Positions 53,392 through 64,000 of a DNA stretch of 64,000 nucleotides are shown one piece after another. Both the position numbers and the translations under genes were made by a program. How positions within the stretch are numbered: the first letter of the stretch is position 1; every line of letters starts with the position of its first letter. The stretch is from NCBI GenBank assembly GCA_025765615.1, contig JAIVFJ010000182.1, positions 62,001 to 126,000 on the forward strand, given 5' to 3'. The DNA comes from Zopfochytrium polystomum. Lineage: Eukaryota; Chytridiomycota; Chytridiomycetes; Chytridiales; Chytridiaceae. The notes under the pieces were generated by a model, which ran no database searches, was not told the DNA's origin, and saw only the letters and a program-made list of their open reading frames with translations.

Positions 53392-56300
53392 GGGGCAATT
53401 CCCTGGACCCTCCTCCAAGCTGCCCCTGTTTCATCACCACCACCAGCACCACAAACACCTCAGATTCCAAGCCCCACCAACTCACCATGGATGTCAAGAT
53501 TCAACTCTCACCCAAGTCAACCATCACAACCAAGGCCCTTATAGACTCTGGATCATCCTGCAACATCATTGATGCCACCCTTGCCAAGTCTTGTGCCATT
53601 CCTACGATCAAGAAATCCACACCCCTCAAGGTCCACTTTGCCAATCATGCTCTGTTCAAGGAAATCAGCCATGAAACCAAGCTAAACCTCCACATCCAAG
53701 ACTTTCCACCATCCATGGTCAATCTGGAAGTATTGGATCTTGGCTCACCCACATTCTCTGTCATCCTGGGATTACCATGGCTGCAAGCCCAGAACCCTGC
53801 CATTGATTGGGTCACTGGTCAAGTCCAACCTCCACCAATCGGAACAGTCACCCAAAACTCAAGTCAAGCCCCCAAGTCTCATGCTCTCAAGCCCTTGATT
53901 CAAGATTCACAGCCAGCCAAGACTCAAGTTCCACAGTTCACAGTTCACAGTCAAGATTCAAGTAGAGCTCATAGAGCTCACAGTCATGGCCATGACTCTT
54001 GTTCACAGAACCCACAGTCAAAGATTCAAGTACCACAGTTCACAGTCCACATTCAAGATTCAAGTTCCACAGCTCACAGTCTTTGCCAAGAACAGAACTC
54101 TCAGTCAAAGATTCAAGAATCACAGTTCCCAGTCAAGAATTCAAGCCCCACTGCTGAGGAGCACGACAACCTGGACCCATCAGACCTTTTGCTGGCATCC
54201 AAGCTACCAAAAGAATATCTCCCTTATGCTGATGTGTTTTCCAAGACCAAGGCAGACCTGCTACCAGCTCAGAGGCCTTATGACTGTGAAATCCCACTCA
54301 AGGATGAAACTTGCAGCCCACCTTTCAAGCCACTGTACCACCTCTCTCCACCAGAAGCCAAGGCCCTCCAAGAATACATTGAAGAAATGCTGAACAAGGG
54401 ATTCATCCAACCTTCCAAGTCACCAGCTGGAGCTCCCATCTTTTTTGTCAAGAAGAAGGATGGGGGACTGAGACCCTGTGTGGACTACAGAGATCTCAAT
54501 GAGATGACAGTCAAGAACCGCTATCCACTGCCTCTCATCTCTGAATTACTGGACAAACTGAGCCATGCAAGGATATTTTCCAAGATTGACCTCAGAGGTG
54601 CCTACAATTTGGTCAGAATTAAGCCCCAGGATCAATGGAAGACTGCCTTCAGATGCAAATACGGTCACTTTGAGTACTTGGTCATGCCCTTTGGACTTAC
54701 CAATGCTCCAGCTATTTTCCAAGGCATGATGAATGACATCTTCAGGGATATTCTGGACCTTTTTGTCATTGTCTACCTGGATGATATCCTGGTATTTTCA
54801 TCTGACACTGCAAGCCATATGGGACATGTCAAGACTGTCTTGGAGAGACTCAGACAGCATCACCTCTATGCAAAGCTGGAGAAGTGTGAATTCCACAAGA
54901 CCTCCATTGAGTTTTTGGGGTTCATTGTGTCTGACAAAGGGATCTCCATGGCACCAGACAAGATCCAAACTATTCTTGAATGGAAGGCTCCAAATTCCAT
55001 CAAGGATGTTCAAAGCTTCCTTGGATTTTGCAACTTCTACAGAACCTTCATTGCCAACTATTCTGCCATAGCCAAGCCTCTCACTGATCTCACCAAGAAG
55101 ACCACCAAGTTTGAATGGACCCCAGCAGCAGAGCAAGCCTGGCTAGCTCTTAAGACAGCAACCACAAGTGCACCACTCCTTAAGCATGTGGATCCCTTGC
55201 TTCCCTTCACCTTGGAAACTGATGCCTCAGACTATGCCCTCGGTGCTGTTCTGTCCCAGCCAAGCTCTCAGGAACCCTCTGCTCCTCTGCATCCAGTGGC
55301 ATATTACTCCAGGAAGCTGAACAGTGCTGAGTGTAACTACACAGTCCATGACAAGGAGTTGCTTGCAATTGTGGAAGCATTCAAATTCTGGAGACACTAC
55401 TTGGCTGGTTCTAAAGGCATCTCTGTCTATTCTGATCACAAGAACCTCACCTTCTTCAGGGCAAGGAGGTTGCTCAAGCAGAGGCATGCCAGGTGGGCTG
55501 AACTGCTCTCTGAGTATGACTTTAAGCTGTGCTATTCCCCTGGCCACCTGAACACTGTGGCTGATGCCCTGTCAAGAAGAACAGACCTTGCACCTGAAGG
55601 GGGAGATGGTTTCACCCCACCATCCAAGACACACCTTTCATTGCTTCCTGACAGTGTGTGGGCCCATGCTATTTCCAAGGACCCCAAGCCTCACAAGATT
55701 CAAATCAGCCAAGAAGAGGAAAAACTTGAGATACTCAAGACAAGGCATGATGCAGCAACAGCTGGACACCCAGGAGAGCACAAGACATATGAGCTTGTTT
55801 CCAGAGACTTCTACTGGCCAGGCATGAGGAAGTACATCAAGAACTATGTCAGCAGCTGTGAAACCTGTCAAAGAAACAAATCCAGCAGACACAAGCCCTA
55901 TGGACTTCTGGAGCCCCTCCCAATTGCCATCAGCCCTTGGTCATCAATATCCATGGACTTCATTGTGAAACTGCCCCCATCCCATGGATTTGACTCTATC
56001 CTTGTTGTCATCTGCAGAAGGACAAAGTTGGCCCATTTCATCCCCTGCACTGAGAATATAGATGCACAAGGAACAGCAGACCTGTTTTTGCAGCACATAT
56101 TCAGGCTCCATGGGCTGCCTCAGTCAATCGTCAGTGACAGAGGACCACAGTTCAGATCTCAATTTTGGAAAGCACTCACAGCAGCCCTTGGAATCAAGTC
56201 TCAACTGTCAACTGCTTATCACCCTCAGACTGATGGACAAACAGAAAGAACAAACCAGACTCTGGAGCAGTATTTGAGGTGCTATGTCAGCTATCAACAG

Positions 56301-56549
56301 GATGATTGGCCCACCCTCCTTCCGCTGGCAGAATTTGCTCTCAACAATTCTCTCCACTCAAGCATCCAGCTATCTCCTTTCTTTGCAACCTATGGCTTCA
56401 ATCCAAGAGGAGATCTTTTGGGACAAGAGACCCTATCCAATGTCCAAGCTCCTGCTGTGGCTTCACACTTGCATAAGCTCAAGATCATCAGCACCTTCCT
56501 GGACTCCACCCTGAAGCAAGCCCAAGAAGATGCCTCAAGATTCACCAAC
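53307..56549 (+). CDS. Pol of the Tf1-like element (PR-RT-RH-IN, C-terminally truncated)
   Basis: Open throughout. Protease ALIDSGSSCNIID is followed by a long Gln/Ser/His linker with internal repeats (KIQVPQFTVH occurs twice). Reverse transcriptase: CVDYRDLNEMTVKNRYPLPL, MPFGLTNAPAIFQ, and the YLDDILVFS catalytic pair. RNase H: ETDASDYALGAVLSQ and SPGHLNTVADALSR. Integrase: HHCC finger (HDAATAGHPG...CETCQRN), then MDFIVKLPPS, SDRGPQFRSQFW and HPQTDGQTERTNQ giving the D-D-E core. After FLDSTLKQAQEDASRFTN the frame enters the 3' LTR. The GPY/F module and any chromodomain are gone, compared with intact relatives; the true C-terminus is probably seen at 1-93. The start at 53307 is only the first alternative codon of the open frame. 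Confidence 0.9.
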
Positions 56550-56902
56550 TGTTATGAATCACCCTCTGGAAACCTCTGGAACCTTCTAGAACATTCCTTC
56601 ATGGAACCTTCTGGAACCTTCTGGAACCTTCTAGAACATTCCTTCATGGAACCTTGTGGAACCTTCTGGAACCTTCTTTGCTTTCCTGACTTGTCTTGTT
56701 GTCATTGGTATCATTGGTATCATTGCATTACTAATTGCTCTTTCTGGAACTTTCTTGGAGTCTTGACAAGGAAGACTCTCAAAAGGTATAAAAGGGGGAT
56801 GGGGGACCTGTCCCATCCCTCAAGTGAATTATTGTTTCCAATACAATCATCACTCCTCTCAGTTCCTTGTCTGCCTTGTCCTGTCCTGCCCTGTTCCTGA
56901 CA
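56550..56902 (+). repeat. 3' LTR of Tf1-like element
   Basis: 353 bp. Same ends as the 5' LTR, two 45-bp HSE-bearing units instead of three, and TATAAAAGGGGG in place of TATAAAAAGGGGG. Confidence 0.92.
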
Positions 56903-57234
56903 AAGACCAATCTGTCTGAGAGCATTGGCTCTCCATCTACTTTGGCAACAAAGGGCGCTTCGCTCTCAACAAGAAAAGGGCTCACGCTCTAAACAATCTT
57001 TATCGCTCCACACCAACTCAAGTCTGTTGGTTCCCTTTTGATCGCCAGGCGCAATCACCAACTGTGTCTACTCTGTGTCCGCTTCTCAGATTAAACTGGC
57101 CGTAGTCAGAAGCCAAACCTTCACAAGAAGAGTCCAATTGCAAACTAGAAAATATGCACCCTCTGTTGTTTCAGTAGGAAAGCGAAGGCGCCTCCACGGA
57201 CTTGCTAAAAGGCAAGCACTCTCCTCAAAGTCGA
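56903..57234. other. Fragment of an unassigned repeated ORF
   Basis: The plus strand encodes FGNKGRFALNKKRAHALNNLY, homologous to GNKGHFTFNKKRTHALDQV on the minus strand at about 61140-61200. Conservation at protein level suggests a decayed transposon protein, family unknown. Confidence 0.4.
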
Positions 57235-57330
57235 ACAAAAGCATCACACCGGCAGGGATTCGAACCCGGCACTTTGAGCGGTCGTGCGCAGTCAGGACAG
57301 ATGCTCACTGCTCATCTCCTGTCCTATGAA
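57235..57330 (-). repeat. tRNA-like segment
   Basis: The minus strand has CCGGGTTCGAATCCCTGCCGG, a near T-arm with B-box, and a D-arm-like AGATGAGCAGTGAGCATCT upstream. The acceptor stem does not pair, so it is a tRNA-derived scrap. Confidence 0.35.
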
Positions 57331-58351
57331 CACCCAATCATTATCATTGTGTACAGTTGCCTATTATCTTCGTCCTCGCATAAACGAGGCCCGACAATCA
57401 GATGCTATACCGACAAAAGGTCAACCACAAGGAGTTTGGCATAATGCCAGTTCCGCATGTATGCAAAGTGTCGGACTCCAACCCGATGAAAGTGCGGCTC
57501 AGGCTGTGTTACAGGAGGTTCATACAGAAGCAGGAAGGGGGGTTTCAATAGAACACAAATCTAATTTCTTTGAAATGGCATTTATTAAAGGTTGGTTTGT
57601 AAAGATAGATGGGATTAATGAGGCTGCTTCTTCCTGGGCAGCTATTTATAGGGAGGGGGGCATTGGGAAAGAAAGACAAAGAAAGAAGGGTGAAAGGAAG
57701 AAAAATGAAAGTAAGGAAGAATGAAAAATTAACAACAAGCAGCACTGACAACAGAGAAAGGTAAGAGATAAGAAGCATTTACAAGATTAGTCTGATGTGT
57801 CAGGTTGACTGCGCCTATGTATATATACATTTTTGTTTTCTCGACACCCTCTCACAAATTCGTTCTATTGTTGCTTTTTTTCTCGAACGCAAGAAACCCC
57901 TGGGCTGTTTGAAAACAAAATTCAAGGGCTGGTAGAGTGATGGCAGGGGGGAAGCGGCCATATGAGAATGGGGTTACAAGCGTGTTGAATAATGAGGGAC
58001 GGCAGGTTAATGTTCTTCTGTTTCGGCATATGTTTGTAAGAGAGTGTGTGGATGAGGGTGAAGTGGGGGGCTAGGGCGGGCAGGCGGGGAGAGGGTTGGA
58101 CCCGACAGAGAGAACAGAGAGGGGTGAGAGAGATAGAGACAAAGGGATAGACAGAGAGAGACAGATAGAGAGAGACACAGAAAGAGAGAGAGACACAGAC
58201 AGAGAGATAGAGAGAGAGAGAGGCAGATAGAGTCTGATTACGGGAATATTGCTGAACTGAAAACAAAAGAAAAGCAGGTTTTTTTTCTTTTTTTCTGTGT
58301 GTTGTTCCGTCTTTTTGGTTTGAGCTGCTTCATGTCCAGGCGCAGGCGAAG
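57331..58351. other. Spacer with purine-rich simple repeats
   Basis: It has (GAAA/GGAAA)-type DNA at 57665-57720 and an imperfect (GA)n/GACA block at 58105-58228. No gene supported. Confidence 0.5.
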
Positions 58352-59396
58352 TCACCAAAAGCGCTCGTTTGGGGCGTCAGGGTGTGACATGTACTGTTTT
58401 GTTGGTTGTTGTTTTTTGTTGTGTTTGTTTTTTTTTTTTTTCGTTTTTGAATTGTTTGTTTTTGTTTGGTTTTTTTTTTGATTGTAAGTTTTGGAGGTGC
58501 CACGAAAGAGCGGGAGAGAGAGGGAGAGAGAGGGCGAGAGAGCGTGTGTGGCACGGCACGTTCAAGTTCGTTCAACACACGTGGTGTGTGGCACGTGGTG
58601 TGCACATATGCACATGCAGCCAGCACCTCACCAAGCTCATTGTCCTCGTCCTCGTGCGGTGGCGCGACGACGACGACGACGAGGACGAGGACGACGACGA
58701 CGACGACGACGGGGACAATGATGACCACGGCGGCGGCGACGACGTCCTTTGTGGCGATGGTGGCGGGCCGCCGCCACCCCTCTGCAAGAGATGCTGCTGC
58801 TGCTGCTGCTGGTAAAAGTACTGCGCCGCCAAATGGGGCGGCGAAGAAGAATAAGATGAAGATGACGACGACGACGGCGGCGGCGGCGACCCCATGCTCA
58901 GGGTCCGCGCCCGCCGCATCGGGACGGGCGCCGTCGGCGACGTAGGCGAGATCGGGATGCGCGCGGCGCGCGCGGTGCTTCCAGGTGACGGAGGTGATAT
59001 GGTTGGCGGTTGTGGTGGTGGCAGCGGTGGGAGCTGCGGCGGCCTGTCGAAAGAGCCACCGCCGCCGCCGTCGGCTCGCCCCCGGCGCTGCTGCTTTGGT
59101 CCGACGTCGTCGCCGATTGCGGTGGCAGCCTGAGCCGCTTCTGCCGCCGCTGCAGCTGCTGCCGCTGTCGTGGGGGTCGGCGTCGGCGTCGGCGGCCGCG
59201 GGGGCGGCGGCGACAGAGAACGGCGCCGGCCGCCCGTCGTCTTCACAAGCTTGCCGTCGCTGTCGTTGCCGTCGTTGTCGACGTTGCCGCGCACTCGCAG
59301 CAGCGTATGCGGAGGCACATGATCCACCGTCGCCGCCGTCGTCGCCGCCGCCGCTGCTGCTGCTCCTGCTGCTCCTGTTGCTGCTGGCATTGCCAT
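58352..59396 (-). CDS. Hypothetical two-exon protein, low complexity
   Basis: Exon 1, 59396-58632, starts at MAMPAATGAAG and encodes Ala/Ser/Pro/Gln-rich sequence with basic patches and candidate phosphorylation sites such as MRRARTLSMGSPPP. It ends at TTG|GTGAGG, a good donor. A phase-0 acceptor (AACAG) opens exon 2, 58393-58352, coding YMSHPDAPNERFW and a stop. The product would be 268 residues. No domain is recognised. The composition matches the disordered N-terminus of the channel gene, so it is probably a host regulatory protein. The second exon is the part that most needs transcript support. Confidence 0.4.
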
Positions 59397-60551
59397 CGTG
59401 CCTATTCCTCCTCTCTCGCGCCGCCCAATGGAATGAATTGCAAAGGGAACGGGCCGCAGAACGGGCCACGGTTCTACACACAATACGGATGTCTGAGGGG
59501 GTTCTGGCTGCCGGTCTGGGGCGTTCTCTCTCTCTCCTCTTTCTCTCTCTCATCCTCGCTCTCTCTCTCTCCTCTCACCTCCTCCTCGCGCCTACTCTCC
59601 GCTCTCCTCTCTCCTCGCTGTTGCTGCGGAGCGAATAGGACTGGTGGCGCGGGACCACCGACCCCCGACCACAGAGACACCCGAGACCGAGACCAACACC
59701 GACCCGACTACTCTCTTCTTTTCGCCGCGAAACTGGGAGGGGGGGCGGGGGCAATTCATCATTGTTATGTTGGAGGGAGGGTGAAATGCGCTCAACTGCT
59801 CCATAATGCATACCTCGTCGGCCGGCGAGAAAAAAGAATGGCCATGGGTCGGGCAAGGGCCAAAAACTGCGCCAAACAAAAAAAAAGAAACGCACTATTT
59901 CGCGCCGTGAAGGAAGGGCCAAGATGCTTGTTTTTTTTTTTTTTGGCTTGCTCGCTCGAGTGCAGTAGTGTCTTGGGTCCTCGCCAATGTTCTTAAGTCT
60001 TGAGGGGAAATTTTTCAAATAGGACGGAAAAAAAAAAAGGAAAGAAAAAACTTTCGACCACCATCCTTTGATGGTGGTCGTTGCGCAACTGTGTTTTTGC
60101 GCAGTAAAAATGAAGGACAGAAATCACGATCCTCCCCTCTGGGGAAAAACTCACGAACAGATGCAATGAATAGTTTCCTGGGCAACTTTGTCCATCTGTG
60201 CTCTCCCGACCGCCTCATTCTCAAAGTCTTTGCAAAAATCAGATGGCAGCCGATCCTCCAGGCTTGTCAAGAGAGAGTTTTTGAAATTCACCAATGGAGG
60301 GTAAAGTAACATAAATGATTTCAGGCTGGATCCAACACTAATCAAATGGGAATCCTGGTTCAATCTGGTTTGATTCGAAATTTTGAACGCGAATATAGGG
60401 TTTGCAAGCATTTAAGAAAACTAAATTGAAAGAAAAAAATTTATTTGGCATCATATCAAATTTGAATCAACATTTGATAATCTATTGTTTATTAACAGCG
60501 GAAATATTTACCTTTTGGTTCGACTTCAAATGGGGTCAAATTGTGTGGCCT
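59397..60551. other. Upstream flank and AT-rich spacer
   Basis: 59397-59620 is C/T-rich and probably the promoter side of the minus-strand gene. 60040-60090 contains an inverted repeat (CGACCACCATC with GATGGTGGTCG). No other gene. Confidence 0.4.
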
Positions 60552-60866
60552 GGCTTGAGTTTTGGGTGACCGTTCCAATTGGTGGATCTTGGACTTGACC
60601 AGTGACCCAGTCAATGGCAGGGTTCTGGGCTTGCAGCCATGGTAATCCCAGGATGACAGAGAATGTGGGTGAGCCAAGATCCAACACTTCCAGGTTGACC
60701 ATGGATGGTGGAAAGTCTTGGATGTGGAGGTTTAGCTTGGTTTCATGGCTGATTTCCTTGAACAGAGCATGATCAGCAAAGTGGACCTTGAGGGGTGTGG
60801 ATTTCTTGATGGTGGGAATGGCACAAGACTTGACAAGGGTGGAATCAATGATATTGCAGGATGATC
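60552..60866 (-). pseudogene. Ty3 protease-region fragment
   Basis: It encodes SSCNIIDSTLVKSCAIP to TGQVQDPPIGTVTQNSSQA, nearly identical to 53550-53865 of the Tf1-like element. It is only about 315 bp, with no LTR, and ends abruptly at the protease DSG codons where a tRNA-Val piece begins. Confidence 0.85.
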
Positions 60867-60921
60867 TCATCACATCTGTCTCACACACAGGAGGTCCCGA
60901 GTTTGAGCCTTGGTGAAATCA
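60867..60921 (+). tRNA. 5'-truncated tRNA-Val(CAC) fused to the Ty3 fragment
   Basis: The anticodon arm TCTGT-CTCACAC-ACAGG and T-arm CCGAG-TTTGAGC-CTTGG pair well, and the 3' acceptor half TGAAATC with A follows. The acceptor 5' half and most of the D-arm are replaced by the retroelement. It is not functional as a tRNA. Confidence 0.6.
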
Positions 60922-60929
60922 TGTAGGAG

Positions 60930-61265
60930 ACTTATGTGGCGGTAAGCAGTAACAGTACAAATTTCCCTCGATTAAGTGTTGAGCCTTTTCTGTGCAAAAA
61001 AGCAATGACTGCTGTTTGGCCTGGCCTAATTTGACAACTTGAACTGTCTTGATTATCCACGAACCTGGTTGGTCCATTACTGTCAGTGGTTGCGACTGGC
61101 ATGTGGAAGGGCGACAACTTGGCAACAGGCTTCGTTGCGGCCTGGAGCGAGAAAAAACTTGGTCCAGAGCATGAGTCCTTTTCTTGTTAAAAGTAAAGTG
61201 CCCTTTGTTGCCCAAAGGTGGATGGAGACTACTAGTATTGATACTCTCAGACAAATTGGTCTTGT
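60930..61265 (-). pseudogene. Remnant of an unassigned repeated ORF
   Basis: The minus strand encodes GNKGHFTFNKKRTHALDQVF and about 60 further residues in one frame. The first part matches the plus-strand reading at 56940-57010. Family unknown. Confidence 0.35.
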
Positions 61266-61504
61266 TTTAAGCTGCAGGCAAGGTTCCTTGTAAGAGAAAA
61301 GCGCCCTGTTCAAAAAGGTATCAAACAGTGGTGGAACTTGAAGGGTCTTTTCCAGGTCAAAGTAAAGAGAGGGCATCCATACATCTATTCCATACCCGTT
61401 GCTCAAGAACCAAGAATTGTTTTGAACATTGGCCATGCTGAATACACGACAGAGTGGCTGCGCAGGTGACTGTCAGATGTGCTGATATAGATTTTACTCA
61501 ATGT
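61266..61504. other. Short spacer
   Basis: No feature supported; lies directly upstream of tRNA-Arg. Confidence 0.5.
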
Positions 61505-61577
61505 GGGCGTATGGCGAAATGGTTACCGCGTTCGACTTCGGATCGAAAGATTGCAGGTTCGAGTCCTGCTACGCTCG
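61505..61577 (+). tRNA. tRNA-Arg(TCG), second copy
   Basis: 73 nt, identical to 3092-3164 except for G at position 37. Loop CTTCGGA gives anticodon TCG. All stems pair and the discriminator is G. A purine at 37 is normal; G there is usual for fungal tRNA-Arg(TCG), so this may be the better-conserved gene. Confidence 0.92.
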
Positions 61578-62508
61578 GCAGGACAACATGTGGATGTGGA
61601 TGTGGTGTTGTTCTTGGCCTCTCGTCACCTCAAATGGTGTCCGCTGCAGTGTTTGCAGAATTGGCTCTGGATTTTAGCTGCATCGGCCAAAATCGCGTTT
61701 CTGCATCGGTGCACAGTTTTTGATTTCGATGTTTCGACTCCAAAGCCTTTTCCCCCAATTTTCTTTGTTGTTCTCATTTCATTTTGTCAATTTGCCTCAT
61801 TTTTGCAATCTTCGCTTATTCAGCAGGAGCTCATCACAGATCACACTGACAAAACCCGCTTTCTGATCCAATATTCAAAGCCCTCAGTTGAGAATCAGAG
61901 AAAAGCGTGTTCTCCTGATGTGGGTTCTGCTCTTGCTAGTTTCACAGATCGTGCATGAACGACACCAAAAAGGGTTTTATTGCTCTGGTGAATGCGAAAC
62001 CTTCCCTGGTTCGTGATCTGATACATAAAGCTGATTTGGTTGTTGCTAACACTGGTGTGAGTCTATCGTAATGAAACATTTCTGGCTTGCCTTCTCCGGT
62101 GCTTAGTGGTTCTGCTGGGCTCTTTGCACAGCGGTGCGTGCTGGTGACTGATTGTGGCCCGCTGGTAGATGGCGTTTGCCAGCTCCTCTTGAAATGGTAG
62201 GTGTTGTCACCTCAGGCTCACGTGTCCTCGCTTTTTTGGGTATGGGTGGAGATCTGCTCATAATAGTCAGCTTTTTGTCCTTACAAGCTTAAATCCACTG
62301 TGCATTTCTGCTGGTATTTCTAAATGTGTGCATCAGTCTTTCAAGTGCATTGTCAAGCTCCATAATTCCACTTTGACCAAAAAGGATTTCTTGTTTGCGG
62401 CTCCGTCTCGGTGGTTGCACGTGCCCATTGCAAGTAACTTTTAGTGTCTTGATTTTTTTTAAAGTGGAGAATCACCACCTTTGCACGCCCCGAAGACTCT
62501 CTTCCACC
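61578..62508. other. Spacer with diverged repeat
   Basis: 61780-61905 matches 3299-3425 at roughly 60 percent identity by eye, in the same position relative to tRNA-Arg. The rest shows no gene. The 3' flank of the minus-strand F-box gene begins near 62508. Confidence 0.45.
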
Positions 62509-63970
62509 TCACACACTCTCTCCTCCAAGTCCGAACAGCGCATATGTGGGCACAAAGGCATCTGTCACTGCAACCTCCACCGCGTACACAGCCTCCTCCT
62601 GCATCTGGCGCCACGCGTCAAATTCTCTGAAACGTTCTCCGTCAAACTCCTGGTCCCGATCTTGCACCGCGTCGTCCGCACGCTCCCCCGGAGCGCCGCC
62701 GCCGAGCATTCCCGCCACTCGCCCAACCGCCCATCCCACAACGCTCTGCCGCACGCCTTTTGCCCAAAGCCCCGCGCCGCCGCCCGTGCCGCGCGCGCGA
62801 CCCGTCCTGCGGCGCTCGGCGTCAAACTCGGGGTTCGCCGCAATCTGCGTCGCGGCGTCGCACTCGCGCACCGCGCAGCGCACCTCGATCTCGCCGCCGC
62901 CGCCGCCGCCGCAGCTGTCGGAGGAGCGGCACTACAAAGCCGGAGCCGTGCGGCGGGTGGCGGGCGTCGTCGCCCTCGGTCGGCCGCAGGGACAGGCACA
63001 CCTCGCCGCCGCCGCCGCCGCCGGTGACCGCAGGACGGCCGTCGATTTCGCAGCGTGGCGTGAACCGCCAGACAGCGGCGTTGGCGGCCCCGCGGCGACG
63101 CCGCCAGTAGACGACGACGGCGGCGCAGGTGCGGGCGCCGGAGGGCAGCAGGCCCGGGCGGAATCGCTGGGTGGGCGCATCGAAGCGGGCGTCCGGGTGC
63201 TCGAGGAGCTCGACGACGACGGTCGCGCTAGCGGGCGGGACGCGGACGGCGTCGTCGCCGCCGTCGCCTGCCGCGGGACAAAACGTGATGGCGAGGCGGC
63301 GGGCGGGGCTGTGGAGGTCGTAGTATGAGAGCGAGCGGCGGAGGCTCGGCACCGACGCCGGGCGTTGGTACGGGGAAGAGTCGTTGTGGCCGCCGGCGGG
63401 GCGCGTCGAGAACGTGCGGATGTCGGTCCACACGGCGGCGACGGTGGCCAGGGCTCTGGCCACGATAACGGACCAAGCTTTTGAGACGGCGCGCTGGCGC
63501 CAGAGCGCGGCCATGGCTGCGCGGCGCTGGGAAACGTCGCCGCCGCCGCAGGACGGCGCCGGCTGGACCGAAAACACGAGCACCGCGACGAGCAGCGAGT
63601 CCGGGAGGTCAAGGAGGGAGATGCGCGGGCGGCCTTGCAGTCGTCCGCTTGACTCTGTTCTCGTGCTGGGCTCAATCGCTGCAGCAGGCGTTGTAGAACC
63701 GTGGAGAGGGGCCGACTTTCGTACCGCGGTGGTCGACAGGGGCTTGGTCTGCGCATTTGCGCCTGCCGCTGCCGTTGCGGGTGGAAACGAAAGCACCTGC
63801 GGAAGCGCCGACGGTGGCGGCAGCGGCAGCGCGGCGTTCATCAGCCAGGCTGCAACCGTGTTATTGTGGAGGCCTGCGGCGGCCGCCGGGCTGTGGTCGT
63901 GTTGGCGGGCGGACCCACCCTCAGTGTACACAGGCGGAGGAAGCTGAGCGGCAAGAGCCGCTTCGGACAT
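62509..63970 (-). CDS. F-box-like protein, with an apparent frameshift
   Basis: From MSEAALAAQLPPP (63970) a Pro/Ala-rich region leads to LLDLPDSLLVAVLVFS and WRQRAVSKAWSVIVARAL, the L-P...L...L and R-VSK-W pattern of an F-box that would bind SKP1 and recruit substrates to an SCF ubiquitin ligase. About 250 residues of ordered sequence follow (WTDIRTFSTRPAG, VVVELLEHPDARFDA, VWRFTPRCEIDGRPA). Near 62930 the frame must move by one base, at CTCCTCC or the CGG run, to reach the clean C-terminal frame EIEVRCAVRECDAATQ that ends ALFGLGGESV at 62509. This is a sequencing or assembly slip, a missed intron, or a real mutation. Upstream exons may lie outside the window. Confidence 0.55.
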
Positions 63971-64000
63971 GGCCTGTAGGACCGTCTTCACAACAGGACG

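Larger units (their letters stand above)
52029..56902 (+). mobile_element. Tf1-like Ty3/gypsy LTR retrotransposon, nearly complete
   Basis: LTRs flank gag and pol with domain order PR-RT-RH-IN. The LTRs differ by one 45-bp repeat unit, one A in the TATA region and about two substitutions, so insertion was recent. The internal 3' part is deleted, so pol runs directly into the 3' LTR. Flanking 5-mers GAAAT and AAGAC do not match, so no target duplication is evident; the copy may be recombined. Confidence 0.9.

Noticed and set aside
62546..63328. 260-codon plus-strand frame
   Set aside because: Antisense to the F-box-like gene; its composition mirrors GC-rich codons.

Overview
The window looks like genomic DNA of a fungus, most likely an early-diverging (zoosporic, chytrid-like) one. 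It carries a fungal-type FTR1 iron permease, a cyclic-nucleotide-gated-type channel of the sort kept by zoosporic fungi, the housekeeping genes NFS1 and CPSF2/CFT2, GT-AG introns, and Ty3 and Ty1/copia retrotransposons. The species cannot be fixed from sequence alone.

The layout is two-compartment. GC-rich gene islands, full of CGG/CAG repeats, hold: cysteine desulfurase NFS1 (19275-21938, +, nine exons); a very long channel with a cyclic-nucleotide-binding domain (about 30893-37728, +); iron permease FTR1 (40091-41565, +, two exons); CPSF2 (47284-50642, -, nine exons); a possible two-exon gene of unknown function (58352-59396, -); and an F-box-like gene (62509-63970, -) that may continue past the right edge. 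Spacers between them carry long (TC)n, (GA)n, (AC)n and poly(A) tracts.

The AT-richer or neutral compartments are graveyards of mobile DNA. 3905-13919 (-) holds a decayed LTR-type retroelement whose pol reads protease - reverse transcriptase - RNase H - ExoIII/APE-type endonuclease, with no integrase in the retained part. 52029-56902 is a young Ty3/gypsy element with nearly identical LTRs, a heat-shock-element array in each LTR, a Tf1-style self-priming site, and a pol that lost the end of integrase. Its LTRs or fragments recur at 1-355, 18182-18240 and 60552-60866. 42845-44377 is a Ty1/copia relic whose LTR recurs as solo copies at 495, 2049, 17585 and 28553. Tc1/mariner relics lie near 27.3-29.2 kb and 44.4-46.1 kb, a LINE relic near 16.5-17.5 kb, and a possible piggyBac scrap at 18.2 kb. 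A 1.5 kb repeat (here R1) is present twice nearly whole (14391, 23925) and twice as fragments.

RNA genes: two tRNA-Arg(TCG), one tRNA-Leu(TAG), one degenerate tRNA-Val(CAC) and a truncated tRNA-Val fused to a retroelement scrap; several weaker tRNA-like segments appear inside repeats. The host genes are not functionally linked to each other (Fe-S cluster supply, iron uptake, mRNA 3' processing, signalling), although NFS1 and FTR1 both belong to iron metabolism.
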